From positions 124,001 through 188,000 of the forward strand of contig NZ_NPKI01000012.1 of the NCBI RefSeq assembly GCF_002284565.1: a DNA stretch of 64,000 bases, written 5' to 3'. Source of the stretch: Mesorhizobium mediterraneum (GTDB lineage Bacteria > Pseudomonadota > Alphaproteobacteria > Rhizobiales > Rhizobiaceae). Position 1 is the first letter of the stretch. Every line of letters starts with the position of its first letter. Below the pieces are notes generated by a model. That model worked only from the letters and a program-made list of their open reading frames with translations. It searched no databases and was not told the origin of the DNA. This document shows positions 52,549 to 61,082 of the stretch, in pieces. The translations under genes were made by a program, and so were the position numbers.

Positions 52549-52883
52549 TGCTGCCCGAGAACTTCACCGCGGTCGTCTCGCGCAATGAATGCTGGCGTGG
52601 TGAAGCCGCCAGCGAGCCCTATGAGGCAGGGTGGGCGCGCGAGGCGATTTTCTTCGTGCGCGCGCTTAAAGAACCTGTCGGACCCACTACGACGGCGTGG
52701 ATTGAGGTTTCGCCGGACGGAATGCGTTGGCTGCGCGAAGGCACCGAATTTCCAATGCCGGACAAACGCGACGGCGTGGCAATGGCGCGGCTCGCCCATT
52801 TCGGCAACTGGCTGCGTGTCGCGGCGCATTTCGATGATGGTGCGGAATGTACAGTGCTGGTGACGCTGCATCTGAAGGCCTGA
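52548..52883 (+). CDS. Uncharacterised 111-residue protein
   Basis: The ATG overlaps the previous stop (TGATG), so it is coupled to the DUF6772-like gene. The sequence MLPENFTAVVSRN, TTTAWIEVSPDGMRWLREG and FGNWLRVAAHFDDGAECTVLVTLHL forms short amphipathic strands, compatible with a small beta-sandwich. No catalytic motif is seen. It may work as a partner of the preceding protein. Confidence 0.65.
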   Translation: MLPENFTAVVSRNECWRGEAASEPYEAGWAREAIFFVRALKEPVGPTTTAWIEVSPDGMRWLREGTEFPMPDKRDGVAMARLAHFGNWLRVAAHFDDGAECTVLVTLHLKA

Positions 52884-52946
52884 ATCCAGCGCCTCGCCAG
52901 AGGCTCTGCCTGTGGCCGGCTAATCCCGCTTGTTCTCGGAGAAACC

Positions 52947-53732
52947 ATGACTGACGCATACGCCACATTCGCCCAAGACAGCTTTGCCGGCAGAACCGTG
53001 CTGGTGACCGGCGCCGCGAGCGGCATGGGTTTCGAGACCGCCCGTGCATTCCTTTCCAAGGGGGCCGAGGTCGTGCTCTGCGACCGCGATGCGGAGGGCC
53101 TCAGCAAGCGTCACGACGAACTGAAAGGAATAGGCGCATCGTCGCATGAGGTGGTGGCCGACATGGGCGATCCCAACAGCATTAGGCGTATGTTCGACTA
53201 TTGCGACGCCAATCTGGCGCGGCTCGACAATGTCGTCACCTGCGCCGCGATCATTACCGCCAAGAGAATCCCGGAACAGGATTGGGCGCACTGGCAGCGT
53301 GTGCTCGGCGTCAATCTGCTGGGCACCTTCTTCACCGTTCAGGGGGCCGTGCAGCGCATGCAAGGCAGTCCCAACGGTGGAAACATTGTCTGCGTGGCTT
53401 CTGACGCTGGCGTGCACGGTGGCGGTGGCCTCATCGCCGACACGGCCTATGCAGCTTCAAAGGCCGGCACGCTGTCGCTGGTGAAGTCCGTTGCGCGCGA
53501 GCTGGCGGGAAAGAAAGTGCGCATCAACGCCCTCAATCCAGGGCCGACCGATTCGCCGATGCACTCGCATGTCGATCAGGCCCTCAAGGATCGCATCGCA
53601 GCCAACCTGCCGATTCGCCGCATGGGCCAGCCCGATGACATGGCTGCCGCGATCCTGTTCCTCTGTTCCGATGCCGCAAGTTTTATCTACGGCGCGGCGC
53701 TCGACGTGGATGGTGGCTCGATGTTCCGCTGA
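52947..53732 (+). CDS. Short-chain dehydrogenase/reductase
   Basis: A 261-residue classical SDR with LVTGAASGMGFETARAF, Asp in VVLCDRDAEG (NAD preference), TCAAIITAK, a Ser in CVASDAGVHG and YxxxK in TAYAASKAGTL. It ends FIYGAALDVDGGSMF. Last gene of the plus-strand arm of the sugar-acid locus; a second, different SDR is in the opposite arm. Confidence 0.86.
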   Translation: MTDAYATFAQDSFAGRTVLVTGAASGMGFETARAFLSKGAEVVLCDRDAEGLSKRHDELKGIGASSHEVVADMGDPNSIRRMFDYCDANLARLDNVVTCAAIITAKRIPEQDWAHWQRVLGVNLLGTFFTVQGAVQRMQGSPNGGNIVCVASDAGVHGGGGLIADTAYAASKAGTLSLVKSVARELAGKKVRINALNPGPTDSPMHSHVDQALKDRIAANLPIRRMGQPDDMAAAILFLCSDAASFIYGAALDVDGGSMFR

Positions 53733-54065
53733 GCAGCGTGCAACGGCCAAGGCCTTCAGACGCCCTACGCGGCTCTCAGTCGCTTTGGCCAGAAGTCCGC
53801 CCAACGAGACGCAAGCTGCCGCCAAGATCGATACGGACCTTGAGGTCAGGCATCCCGGAGCGTTCCGGCCGGTCGCTTAAGTTGGGCGTGTTCACGCGGC
53901 AAGAGCAGTTCTCCGGCTCCGCCACCACTCGATGCGTGTTGCGACGGCTGCCCTTAAGGCTACTTCCGAGTCGAGTGCTCCTTTGATCTCATTATGAAAT
54001 TCCGTCCGATGGCGCTACCATCGAGGGGGAGATTTATTATAGATTTCAGTGGGTTAACCAGATTT
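53733..54065. other. Intergenic region, 333 bp
   Basis: The space between the SDR and the 3' end of tRNA-Met. AT-rich sequence at 54020-54065 follows the tRNA. I see no gene or clear integrase-type repeat. Confidence 0.4.
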
Positions 54066-54142
54066 TGGTAGCGGGAGAGGGACTTGAACCCCCGACCCCA
54101 GGATTATGATTCCCGTGCTCTAACCAACTGAGCTACCCCGCC
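54066..54142 (-). tRNA. tRNA-Met (CAT anticodon), CCA encoded
   Basis: 77 nt. The acceptor stem GGCGGGG pairs with TCCCGCT, including terminal G-U pairs. The D arm is GCTC/GAGC. The anticodon arm is CGGGA-ATCATAA-TCCTG with anticodon CAT. The T arm is GGGGG-TTCAAGT-CCCTC, and the molecule ends A-CCA. The D-loop has GG and initiator features (three G-C pairs flanking the anticodon loop) are absent, so it is elongator Met; tRNA-Ile2 with modified CAT is a less likely alternative. Confidence 0.92.
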
Positions 54143-54484
54143 AGGGCGGCGAAAGGCCCGAAATCCGCCTTAAATCAGAAGGCATGTCGAAGCGTTCGCC
54201 AAGGTCGGGCGGATATAAGGTTGGGAGGCCAAGCCTGTCAAGCATCGATGCAGCCGGCATATTGGCATATTCTATCGCTTCGGGCCGGATATCGGAATCG
54301 ATTTCGGAAAGCACGGTGCGAAGGGTCAAAGTCATGAGGTGAGAACTTTGTGCGTCCAAGCGGACGTGCGTCGCTCCAATGGGCGAAAAGCTCTACCGGG
54401 CAGGAATTTGAGCTGAAATGCCGGGGTTGAGTTCGGCGGAGTGCGCCGCTATGTCTCGGCCACGAAATTCTAGAGTTGGAATTG
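54143..54484. other. Intergenic region, 342 bp
   Basis: This region contains the tRNA promoter (annotated). The rest upstream of the oxidoreductase gene shows no gene. Confidence 0.4.
54213..54241 (-). promoter_or_regulatory. Consensus promoter of tRNA-Met
   Basis: On the minus strand a perfect TTGACA (54241-54236), a 17-bp spacer and TTATAT (54218-54213) give a near-consensus housekeeping promoter. Transcription would start about 64 nt before the mature tRNA. Confidence 0.75.
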
Positions 54485-55492
54485 ATGAAACCGCGCATTG
54501 CAGTCCTCGGTTGCGGATACTGGGGCAGCAACCACATCCGCACCCTCAAGGCGCTCGGCGCGCTTCACGCGGTCTCGGACGTCAACCCAGCCCGCGCTGA
54601 AGGCTTCGCCAGTGAACAGGATTGCCTGGCGATCGAGCCGGAGGCGCTGTTTGCTCGAAAAGACATCGACGCCATCGTCATGGCGCTGCCGCCGCAGTTC
54701 CACGCCGATATGGCGGTGCGCGCCGTCCAGGGCGGCAAGGACGTGCTGGTGGAAAAGCCAATCGCGCTGACGGTGACGGATGCCGAGCGTTCGGTACAGG
54801 CGGCGGCCGACAATGGCCGCGTCTTCATGGTCGGCCATGTGCTGCGCTTTCATCCAGCCTTCGAGACGTTGAAGGCGCTGATCGACAATGGCGAGCTCGG
54901 CGAGGTCCGCTATATACATTCGCACCGGCTCGGGCTCGGCAAGTTCCACACCGAGAACGACGCGCTGTGGGATCTGGCGCCGCACGATCTGTCGATGATC
55001 CTGGCCATCACGGGCACGGAGCCGATCGAGGTGCGCGGCGAAGGGGCAGCGCTCCTCGACAATCTCAGTGATTTCGCGCATCTGCATATGCGCTTTCCCA
55101 ACGGCCTGCGCAGCCATCTCTTCGCGTCGCGGCTCAACCCTTACCGCGAGCGGCGGCTGACCGTGGTCGGCACCAAGGCGATGGCGGTGTTCGACGATGT
55201 CGAGCCGTGGGAGCGCAAGCTCGCCGTCTATCGCCACGCGGTGTGGCAAGACAGCGGCCAATGGGCTTTCACCACCAACGAGCCGTCCTACGTGGCGGTG
55301 GGCGAGGGCATGCCGCTGACGCGAGAGCTCGAGCATTTCATCCAGTGCATCGAGACGCGGGCAGAACCGCGCACCGGCGGCGAGGAAGCCATCAGGGTGC
55401 TGCGCATCCTGACTGCTGGCACGATTACCCACACCGGATCGTCTTCCCGAGAGAAAAGCGCCGCTGTATTAGAGCCTGATCCATCCCGATAG
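54485..55492 (+). CDS. Gfo/Idh/MocA-family oxidoreductase
   Basis: A 335-residue NAD(P)-dependent sugar oxidoreductase. The N-terminal Rossmann motif is IAVLGCGYWGSNHIRTL, and GKDVLVEKPIALT holds the conserved catalytic-region Lys (EKP). The C-terminal domain contains HRLGLGKFHTENDALWDLAPHDLSMI with the HD pair. The closing THTGSSSREKS fits WlbA-like nucleotide-sugar or 3-keto-sugar enzymes. The start at 54485 was chosen over the TTG at 54476. The gene is single. Confidence 0.87.
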   Translation: MKPRIAVLGCGYWGSNHIRTLKALGALHAVSDVNPARAEGFASEQDCLAIEPEALFARKDIDAIVMALPPQFHADMAVRAVQGGKDVLVEKPIALTVTDAERSVQAAADNGRVFMVGHVLRFHPAFETLKALIDNGELGEVRYIHSHRLGLGKFHTENDALWDLAPHDLSMILAITGTEPIEVRGEGAALLDNLSDFAHLHMRFPNGLRSHLFASRLNPYRERRLTVVGTKAMAVFDDVEPWERKLAVYRHAVWQDSGQWAFTTNEPSYVAVGEGMPLTRELEHFIQCIETRAEPRTGGEEAIRVLRILTAGTITHTGSSSREKSAAVLEPDPSR

Positions 55493-55501
55493 AATCGGGA
55501 T
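55483..55501. terminator. Hairpin between convergent genes
   Basis: ATCCCGAT and ATCGGGAT form an 8-bp stem with a 3-base loop that includes the oxidoreductase stop codon. It lies 7 bp from the end of mnmA, so it can serve both strands. Confidence 0.5.
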
Positions 55502-55507
55502 CACCGT

Positions 55508-56698
55508 CTATTCGGCGGGAACCTGCGCCGGCCGGGCCGCCAGCCGCGTCAGCATCGCCTCAGCCTCGGCGCCTCGCTCGGAACGCTCGATGAAGCCGCC
55601 GCCGAACACGCGAGCCTCGTTGCCGTCGTCGGAATAGAGCACGCAGGCCTGGCCGGGCGCGATGCCGGACTCACCGTCGACCAGCTCCACCGTAGTGACG
55701 CCGGCGCTGTGATGCAGCACCGCCGGGCGCGGCGGGCGTGTCGAGCGGACCTTGGCGAAAAGCTCCAGCCCGGCCGCCGGGATGTCGGACAGCGCAGCGT
55801 CGCCCAGCCAGTTCATGTCGCGCAAATAGATCTTGTGCGTCTCCAGCGCCTCGCGCGGGCCAACGACGACGCGGGCCCGGTCGGCGTCGAGATGGACGAC
55901 GTAGAGCGGCTCGCCCGAGGCGATGCCGATGCCGCGGCGCTGACCGATCGTATAGCGCAAAATGCCTTCATGGCGGCCGAGCACGCGGCCGTCGATATGG
56001 ACGATATCGCCCGGATTGGCAGCAGTCGGCTTCAGCTTGGCGATGATGTCTGAATATTTGCCCTGCGGCACGAAGCAGATGTCCTGGCTGTCCTGCTTGG
56101 CGGCGACCGTCAGTCCCATTTCCTCGGCGATAGCGCGAACCTGCGGCTTCGACAGGCCGCCGAGCGGAAAGCGCAGATAATCGATCTGCGCCTGTGTGGT
56201 GGCGAACAGGAAATAGCTCTGGTCGCGGTCCGCGTCGACCGGCCGGTACAGTGCGCGATGGGCGCCATTGGCGCCGGAGCGAATGTAATGGCCGGTGGCC
56301 AGCGCGTCGGCGCCAAGCTCCTTGGCGGTCGTCAGAAGGTCGGCGAACTTCACCGTCTGGTTGCAGGAAACGCAAGGGATCGGCGTTTCGCCGGCCACAT
56401 AGCTCTCGGCGAAGGGGTCGATCACCGCCTTGCGGAAGCGCTCCTCGTAATTGAGCACATAATGCGGAATGCCGAGCGTCTCGGAGACGCGACGGGCATC
56501 GTCGATGTCCTGGCCGGCGCAGCACGAGCCGGCCCGGTGCGTTGCCGCGCCATGGTCGTAGAGCTGTAGCGTTACGCCGACGACATCATAGCCTTCGCGC
56601 TTCAAAAGGCCGGCAACGACCGACGAATCGACTCCGCCCGACATGGCGACAACGATGCGGGTATCTTCGGGACGTCGGGGAAGGTCGAGGCTGTTCAT
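55508..56698 (-). CDS. mnmA: tRNA-specific 2-thiouridylase
   Basis: A 396-residue enzyme that thiolates U34 of tRNA-Lys, -Glu and -Gln. The PP-loop is [17 protein letters not shown]. The first catalytic Cys is in [12 protein letters not shown] and the second in [20 protein letters not shown] and [11 protein letters not shown] regions; the KQDSQDICF motif is intact. A C-terminal beta-barrel follows. The start at 56698 ([17 protein letters not shown]) is preferred; upstream in-frame ATGs at 56716 and 56764 would add a nonconserved leader. Confidence 0.93.
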   Translation of the reverse strand: MNSLDLPRRPEDTRIVVAMSGGVDSSVVAGLLKREGYDVVGVTLQLYDHGAATHRAGSCCAGQDIDDARRVSETLGIPHYVLNYEERFRKAVIDPFAESYVAGETPIPCVSCNQTVKFADLLTTAKELGADALATGHYIRSGANGAHRALYRPVDADRDQSYFLFATTQAQIDYLRFPLGGLSKPQVRAIAEEMGLTVAAKQDSQDICFVPQGKYSDIIAKLKPTAANPGDIVHIDGRVLGRHEGILRYTIGQRRGIGIASGEPLYVVHLDADRARVVVGPREALETHKIYLRDMNWLGDAALSDIPAAGLELFAKVRSTRPPRPAVLHHSAGVTTVELVDGESGIAPGQACVLYSDDGNEARVFGGGFIERSERGAEAEAMLTRLAARPAQVPAE

Positions 56699-56898
56699 GG
56701 TTCTTTCGTTCTGCATGCGCCTGGACGACGGCGCTTGAATGCCAATGGCCGGAATATAGGTCAAGCTTTCCAGGTACGCCAGCTTCGCGAACTGGCCGAT
56801 TTTTTTGAACGGATGCGGCGCTTGCCGGCAGATATCTCAAATGCCGACGAAAAGACTAACGCGGCGTTCATGATCCTTACCTAGCTATTAGGGTCTGC

Positions 56899-56913
56899 TT
56901 AGGCAATTTTTAA
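56899..56913 (+). promoter_or_regulatory. Near-consensus CtrA box upstream of sciP
   Basis: TTAG-GCAATTT-TTAA matches the full CtrA site TTAA-N7-TTAA with one mismatch. It sits about 57 bp before the sciP start. Confidence 0.5.
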
Positions 56914-56969
56914 AGCTGTGGCGGTAATGTGGTGGGGATTGGGTCTTTGAGTTTTTAGTAGAGAGTACG

Positions 56970-57245
56970 ATGACCGATCTTGTTAGACCGCGAGTCAAAT
57001 ATGTTATCGGGCCTGACGGCAGCCCTCTTACGATTGCCGATCTGCCGCCGACGAACACACGCCGCTGGGTTATCCGACGCAAGGCGGAAGTGGTGGCGGC
57101 TGTGCGCGGCGGGCTTTTGAGCCTCGAAGAGGCGTGCCAGCGCTACAAGCTGACCACCGAGGAATTCCTGTCCTGGCAGGCGTCGATCGACGAATATGGC
57201 CTTGCCGGGCTGCGCACGACGCGCATCCAGCAATATCGGCATTAA
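56970..57245 (+). CDS. sciP: SciP (DUF1153), CtrA-interacting cell-cycle regulator
   Basis: A 91-residue helix-turn-helix protein with the DUF1153 signature RVKYVIGPDGSPLTIADLPP, then NTRRWVIRRKAEVVAAVRGGLLSLEEAC and the LTTEEFLSWQ helix. In Caulobacter, SciP binds CtrA and blocks transcription of its targets in G1. The length and ends are as in the family. A terminator follows directly. ctrA itself is 2.4 kb downstream in this window. Confidence 0.93.
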   Translation: MTDLVRPRVKYVIGPDGSPLTIADLPPTNTRRWVIRRKAEVVAAVRGGLLSLEEACQRYKLTTEEFLSWQASIDEYGLAGLRTTRIQQYRH

Positions 57246-57267
57246 GGCTGGTTCGAGGACGTCAAAA

Positions 57268-57291
57268 GGCGCGATAATCCGCGCCCTTTTT
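57268..57291 (+). terminator. Rho-independent terminator of sciP
   Basis: GGCGCG (57268-57273) pairs with CGCGCC (57280-57285) across a 6-base loop and is followed by CTTTTTG. Confidence 0.8.
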
Positions 57292-57316
57292 GTTTGCCGG
57301 AACGGTTTTCTCTGCT

Positions 57317-58243
57317 TCAGGCCGTCAGCACCACCTTGCCGATCGGCCTGGTGGCGAGAAAGGCATGGGCAGCGCCTGCTTCTTCGAGCGGAAAGGCCCT
57401 TGCCACATGGGCGGCAAGCTTTTTCGCTTCGATAAGCTTGCCAAGTTCTACAAGGCCTGCGCGGTCGGGCACGACGGACATCCGCTCGACGCGGATATCT
57501 TGCGCCTTGGCTTCTGCCTTTGTGGTGTCGCTGACATCGAGCAATGACACCAGCACGCCGCCGGCCTTGAGAACCTTCAGCGAGCGCTGCGCATGATCGC
57601 CGCCAAACATCTCCAGGACGAGGTCGATGTCATGGGCCTTGTCGACGAAATCATCCTTTGTGTAATCGATCACTTCGTCGGCTCCCAGCGAGCGTGCGAA
57701 GTCGAGTTTTTCCGGGCTCGCGGTGGCGACGACATGAGCGCCGCGCGCCTTGGCGATCTGCACCGCCAAATGCCCGACGCCACCGGCCGCCGCGTGGATC
57801 AACACGCGCTGGCCTTGTTCGAGCCGGCCATGGCGAACCAGACCTTGCCAGGCCGTCAGGCCGGCCAGCGGCAGTGCCGCGGCATGGAGGTGATCGATGC
57901 CTTTCGGCTTCGGCGCAATCTCGTTCGCCGGGACGGCCGCCAATTCGGCATAGGCCGCCGCCTGCTTGGGAAAGCGCGGCATTCCGAATACGGCGTCGCC
58001 GACCTTGAGGCCGGTTACGCCAGAACCTAGCGCCTCGACGGTTCCCGAAACGTCCCAGCCGAGGATGAAGGGCGGCTCGCCGAGCAGCGGATAGCGGCCG
58101 GCGCGAACCGCGCCATCGACTGGATTGATGCCGGAGGCGCCGACGCGGATAAGCACCTCGCCGGCGTTGGGCGACGGTGCGGGACGGTCGGCAATGACGA
58201 GGACTTCGGGTCCGCCGACGGAATTCTGGATAACGGCACGCAT
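57317..58243 (-). CDS. NADP-dependent quinone oxidoreductase (MDR superfamily)
   Basis: A 308-residue zinc-free quinone oxidoreductase. It starts MRAVIQNSVGGPEVLVIADRPAP, has GASGINPVDGAVRAGRY where zinc enzymes carry Cys, and the cofactor loop LIHAAAGGVGHLAVQIAKARGAHVVATAS. It reduces quinones or enones with NADPH. It is divergent from an HxlR regulator gene with 92 bp between the starts. Confidence 0.89.
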   Translation of the reverse strand: MRAVIQNSVGGPEVLVIADRPAPSPNAGEVLIRVGASGINPVDGAVRAGRYPLLGEPPFILGWDVSGTVEALGSGVTGLKVGDAVFGMPRFPKQAAAYAELAAVPANEIAPKPKGIDHLHAAALPLAGLTAWQGLVRHGRLEQGQRVLIHAAAGGVGHLAVQIAKARGAHVVATASPEKLDFARSLGADEVIDYTKDDFVDKAHDIDLVLEMFGGDHAQRSLKVLKAGGVLVSLLDVSDTTKAEAKAQDIRVERMSVVPDRAGLVELGKLIEAKKLAAHVARAFPLEEAGAAHAFLATRPIGKVVLTA

Positions 58244-58273
58244 TGGGAGGCTCTCCTGCTTGTTGGTGTGCCA

Positions 58274-58290
58274 CTATCATTTGGATAGTA
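58274..58290. promoter_or_regulatory. Palindromic operator candidate for HxlR regulator
   Basis: ACTATC and GATAGT are exact reverse complements around a 5-bp spacer, placed between the divergent quinone reductase and hxlR-type genes. Size and placement fit HxlR-family dimers. Confidence 0.6.
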
Positions 58291-58335
58291 ATATCCGCTT
58301 GTCTAGTATGTACCTTTTCGATATATAGGCACCTT

Positions 58336-58734
58336 ATGGATAGCGAAGATAAATCCCCATTTGGCTACGACGCATTCCGGCGGACGTGCCCCTCGCACAC
58401 CGTGCTTGAAATGCTCGCCAGCAAATGGGTCTATCTGGTGATCTGCGCGTTGCGCCGGGGCCGGCTGCGCAACGGCGAATTGGCGCGCAAGCTCGAAGGC
58501 ATTTCTCCGAAAATGCTGACGCACACGCTGCGCGTGCTTGAGCGCGATGGCCTGGTGCGGCGCGAGATCTTTCCGGTTATCCCACCGCGGGTCGAATATG
58601 AATTGACCGAGCTCGGCCAGAACCTGGCGGGGCTGCTCAATCAGATCAGGTCCTGGTCAGAGCAGCATGCTCCCGACATCAAGGATGCCCGGGCGCGGGC
58701 GGTCGCGGAACATGAAGGGGATTTGGTGGCGTAA
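58336..58734 (+). CDS. HxlR-family transcriptional regulator
   Basis: A 132-residue winged-helix protein. The conserved N-terminal Cys is in RRTCPSHTVLEMLASKWVYLVI, followed by RNGELARKLEGISPKMLTHTLRVLERDGLVRRE (in outline) and VEYELTELGQNL. A single redox-sensing Cys in this place is typical of the QorR/YodB-like group that controls quinone reductases, which fits the divergent neighbour. The start at 58336 is the usual family start. Confidence 0.9.
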   Translation: MDSEDKSPFGYDAFRRTCPSHTVLEMLASKWVYLVICALRRGRLRNGELARKLEGISPKMLTHTLRVLERDGLVRREIFPVIPPRVEYELTELGQNLAGLLNQIRSWSEQHAPDIKDARARAVAEHEGDLVA

Positions 58735-58822
58735 GCCTGCTGACGGCCCGGTATGAGCGGCGACGTTCCAGATGAGCAACGCCCGGATCGCTGGGCTTTG
58801 ATTGGCCCTTAAAGCCTTGTTT

Positions 58823-59200
58823 TCAGCCGATCATGGCGCTGCGGCCGCCGGTCTCGGCGTCGCGGATCTTGGTGTCGCGCGATTCGAGCATTTCCGCTTT
58901 GGAAAGCTCCGCTTCGGCTTCGCCGAGCAGTGATTCGGCGACGCTTCGTTGCTGGGCGAGGTCGCTTTGCGAATTTCTGAGGTTGTCGCGGCGCAGGCGC
59001 GCTGCCTTGGCGAAGGTCGGATAGGCAAAATGGTTGATGTCGGTGATGCCGGCTTTCTTTTCTTCGGCAGTGATCTGAAGCTCCAGTTCGACAGCCATGC
59101 GCTCGAATTCAGCGATCATCATGTCGAGTTGCAGCAATTGCCGCCTCTTCTCGTTCACCTGAAACTGCTTCAGCCGAACGAGGTTTTCACGTGACTTCAT
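58823..59200 (-). CDS. fliJ: FliJ-like flagellar export chaperone
   Basis: A 125-residue, almost entirely helical coiled-coil protein beginning MKSRENLVRLKQFQVNEKRRQLLQLDMMI, the pattern of alphaproteobacterial FliJ. FliJ acts at the flagellar type III export gate. The gene is divergent from ctrA, a synteny seen in rhizobia, although no other flagellar gene is present. The start at 59200 was chosen from the family; the longer frame is not conserved-looking. Confidence 0.85.
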   Translation of the reverse strand: MKSRENLVRLKQFQVNEKRRQLLQLDMMIAEFERMAVELELQITAEEKKAGITDINHFAYPTFAKAARLRRDNLRNSQSDLAQQRSVAESLLGEAEAELSKAEMLESRDTKIRDAETGGRSAMIG

Positions 59201-59651
59201 GATTCGGTACTCCTGGAAACGCACACCTGCACATATCGCCCAATCCACCTGGCAAACCTCAGGCTTCACCCGTTTCCACCGACTTTACCGGAACTATGGG
59301 AAACAAATTCCTAAAGTTTTTTTCCGGCGGTAACCATTCGTTTACGGGCATTGTTAATCATACGGCTCAGGACTTAAGGCGGGGTAAAAATTCCGGCTCT
59401 CGATACGGAAACGCGGCCGACGAGTCCCTGGAGTCACTTAGTCTGGCTTTTTAATGTTCTGCATTAGCGGTTTGGTTCTGTGATTCATTATTAAATTCAA
59501 CAAGGTGTAGAAAGGGGTTAAAAAATCTGGTACCGTCAACGGCACGGAATTAGGTTTTGTTAACCATTCGATGGCAGCCTCTGCTCAGGCAATCACTGCT
59601 CCGGTCCTGGACGGGTCGTGAAATGGTCCGGCAGCAGAAAAGGGGAATGAA
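59201..59651. promoter_or_regulatory. ctrA/fliJ control region with GANTC and CtrA half-sites
   Basis: 451 bp. GANTC sites occur at 59201-59205, 59422-59426, 59431-59435 and 59482-59486, which would be CcrM methylation targets. The 10-mer TAACCATTCG appears twice (59331-59340 and 59561-59570); the second copy extends to TTAACCAT, a known CtrA half-site form. This is consistent with methylation-timed and autoregulated ctrA transcription. Actual transcription starts cannot be placed. Confidence 0.65.
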
Positions 59652-60347
59652 ATGCGTGTTCTGCTGATAGAAGATGACAGTGCGACCGCACAAAGCATCG
59701 AGCTGATGCTGAAATCGGAAAGTTTCAATGTCTATACGACCGATCTTGGCGAAGAAGGGGTCGATCTAGGCAAGCTCTACGACTACGACATCATCCTTCT
59801 CGACCTCAATCTCCCCGATATGTCGGGATATGAGGTCTTGAGAACACTTCGCCTTTCGAAAGTGAAGACGCCTATCCTTATCCTCTCCGGCATGGCCGGC
59901 ATCGAGGACAAGGTACGCGGCCTCGGCTTCGGCGCAGACGACTACATGACCAAGCCGTTCCACAAGGACGAACTGGTCGCCCGCATCCACGCTATCGTGC
60001 GGCGCTCCAAGGGCCATGCCCAGTCGGTGATCACCACTGGCGACCTGGTGGTCAATCTCGATGCCAAGACCGTTGAGGTCGGTGGCCAGCGCGTGCATCT
60101 GACCGGCAAGGAATATCAGATGCTGGAGCTGCTCTCGCTGCGCAAGGGCACCACGCTTACCAAGGAAATGTTCCTCAACCACCTTTACGGCGGCATGGAC
60201 GAACCGGAGCTGAAGATCATCGACGTCTTCATCTGCAAGCTGCGCAAGAAGCTCGACGCTGCTTCCGGCGGCCAGAATTACATCGAGACGGTTTGGGGTC
60301 GCGGCTATGTGCTGCGCGAGCCGGAAGATATCCGCGTCAGCGCCTGA
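59652..60347 (+). CDS. ctrA: Cell-cycle master response regulator CtrA
   Basis: A 231-residue OmpR/PhoB-type response regulator. The receiver domain has the acidic pair EDD (residues 8-10), the phospho-acceptor Asp in [15 protein letters not shown] (Asp51) and Lys in [12 protein letters not shown]. The DNA-binding winged helix runs from about residue 125 ([34 protein letters not shown] in outline). It controls replication, division, flagella and envelope genes. The sequence [23 protein letters not shown] is nearly invariant in the group. Confidence 0.98.
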   Translation: MRVLLIEDDSATAQSIELMLKSESFNVYTTDLGEEGVDLGKLYDYDIILLDLNLPDMSGYEVLRTLRLSKVKTPILILSGMAGIEDKVRGLGFGADDYMTKPFHKDELVARIHAIVRRSKGHAQSVITTGDLVVNLDAKTVEVGGQRVHLTGKEYQMLELLSLRKGTTLTKEMFLNHLYGGMDEPELKIIDVFICKLRKKLDAASGGQNYIETVWGRGYVLREPEDIRVSA

Positions 60348-60381
60348 GCCGACAACGCCGATCCGATCGATTTTTCCGACA

Positions 60382-60405
60382 AAAATCCGGCTTCGGCCGG
60401 ATTTT
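60382..60405 (+). terminator. ctrA terminator with UUCG tetraloop
   Basis: AAAATCCGGC and GCCGGATTTT form a perfect 10-bp stem capped by TTCG. The terminal A-T pairs supply the T-run, so it can also work in the reverse direction. Confidence 0.85.
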
Positions 60406-60467
60406 GCGTTCATGTCGCAGATATTAGAGCGCCGATTTCCCGGATCATGCGCGAGGGGTTCGGCGAA

Positions 60468-60836
60468 TCAGGCTGCAACGGTCAAGGTGCGGAAGCGCTC
60501 GAGAAGTTGCGGCCGATTGAACGGCTTCAGCAGATAGCCTTGAGCGCCGGCGCGCTTTGCCCGCATGATCGAAGCGACGTCGACCTCAACCAGCGAAATC
60601 AGGATCTGGGGCTGAACCGGGCTTTCCATGGCGCGCACGCGGCGGATGACGTCCACCGCCTGCATGTCCGGCAAGGCGCCGTCGATGACGATGATGTCCG
60701 GCATGTCGGCAGTGCACATCTCGACCGCATCAAATCCGCTGGCGGCTTCGATGACCAGCATGTCGGACCCACCCAGGATGCGCTTTGCAACCTTCCTGAT
60801 GACGCTCGAATCGTCGATGAACATGCAGCGTTTCAT
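60468..60836 (-). CDS. Single-domain response regulator
   Basis: A 122-residue CheY-like receiver with no output domain: acidic pair in MFIDDSSVIRKVAKRIL, acceptor Asp in DIIVIDGALPDM, Thr/Ser position in LISLVEV and Lys in GYLLKPFN. The start at 60836 has GGGCCCGGAA upstream. It lies between ctrA and chpT, so it may take phosphate from the CckA-ChpT relay as CpdR does. But the sequence is not obviously CpdR or DivK. Confidence 0.88.
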   Translation of the reverse strand: MKRCMFIDDSSVIRKVAKRILGGSDMLVIEAASGFDAVEMCTADMPDIIVIDGALPDMQAVDVIRRVRAMESPVQPQILISLVEVDVASIMRAKRAGAQGYLLKPFNRPQLLERFRTLTVAA

Positions 60837-61082
60837 TTCCGGGCCCTCTTTGCCATGCGGCAATCCGGCAGCGTCGCGGTACTGAAGGGCACTGTAGGTC
60901 AATCCGGTAAAGAAGCCGAAAAGCCATTAGGTAAAATTTTTGCAAGAACGGCTTATACAGAAACTACTTGGTCGATGCTTCATCCGATCTAGGTGGGAAG
61001 ACTCATTTCGTTCGACTGTGGTGGAGTAGTAAATATTGTCTAGAAAAATACTTATCTGTCCTTTTCGGCCAGCTTGGCTGCC

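Noticed and set aside
54066..54142. tRNA as initiator tRNA-fMet or tRNA-Ile2
   Set aside because: The acceptor stem begins with a G-U rather than an unpaired C-A, and the three G-C pairs of fMet next to the anticodon loop are absent. tRNA-Ile2 cannot be excluded strictly but the overall sequence fits elongator Met.
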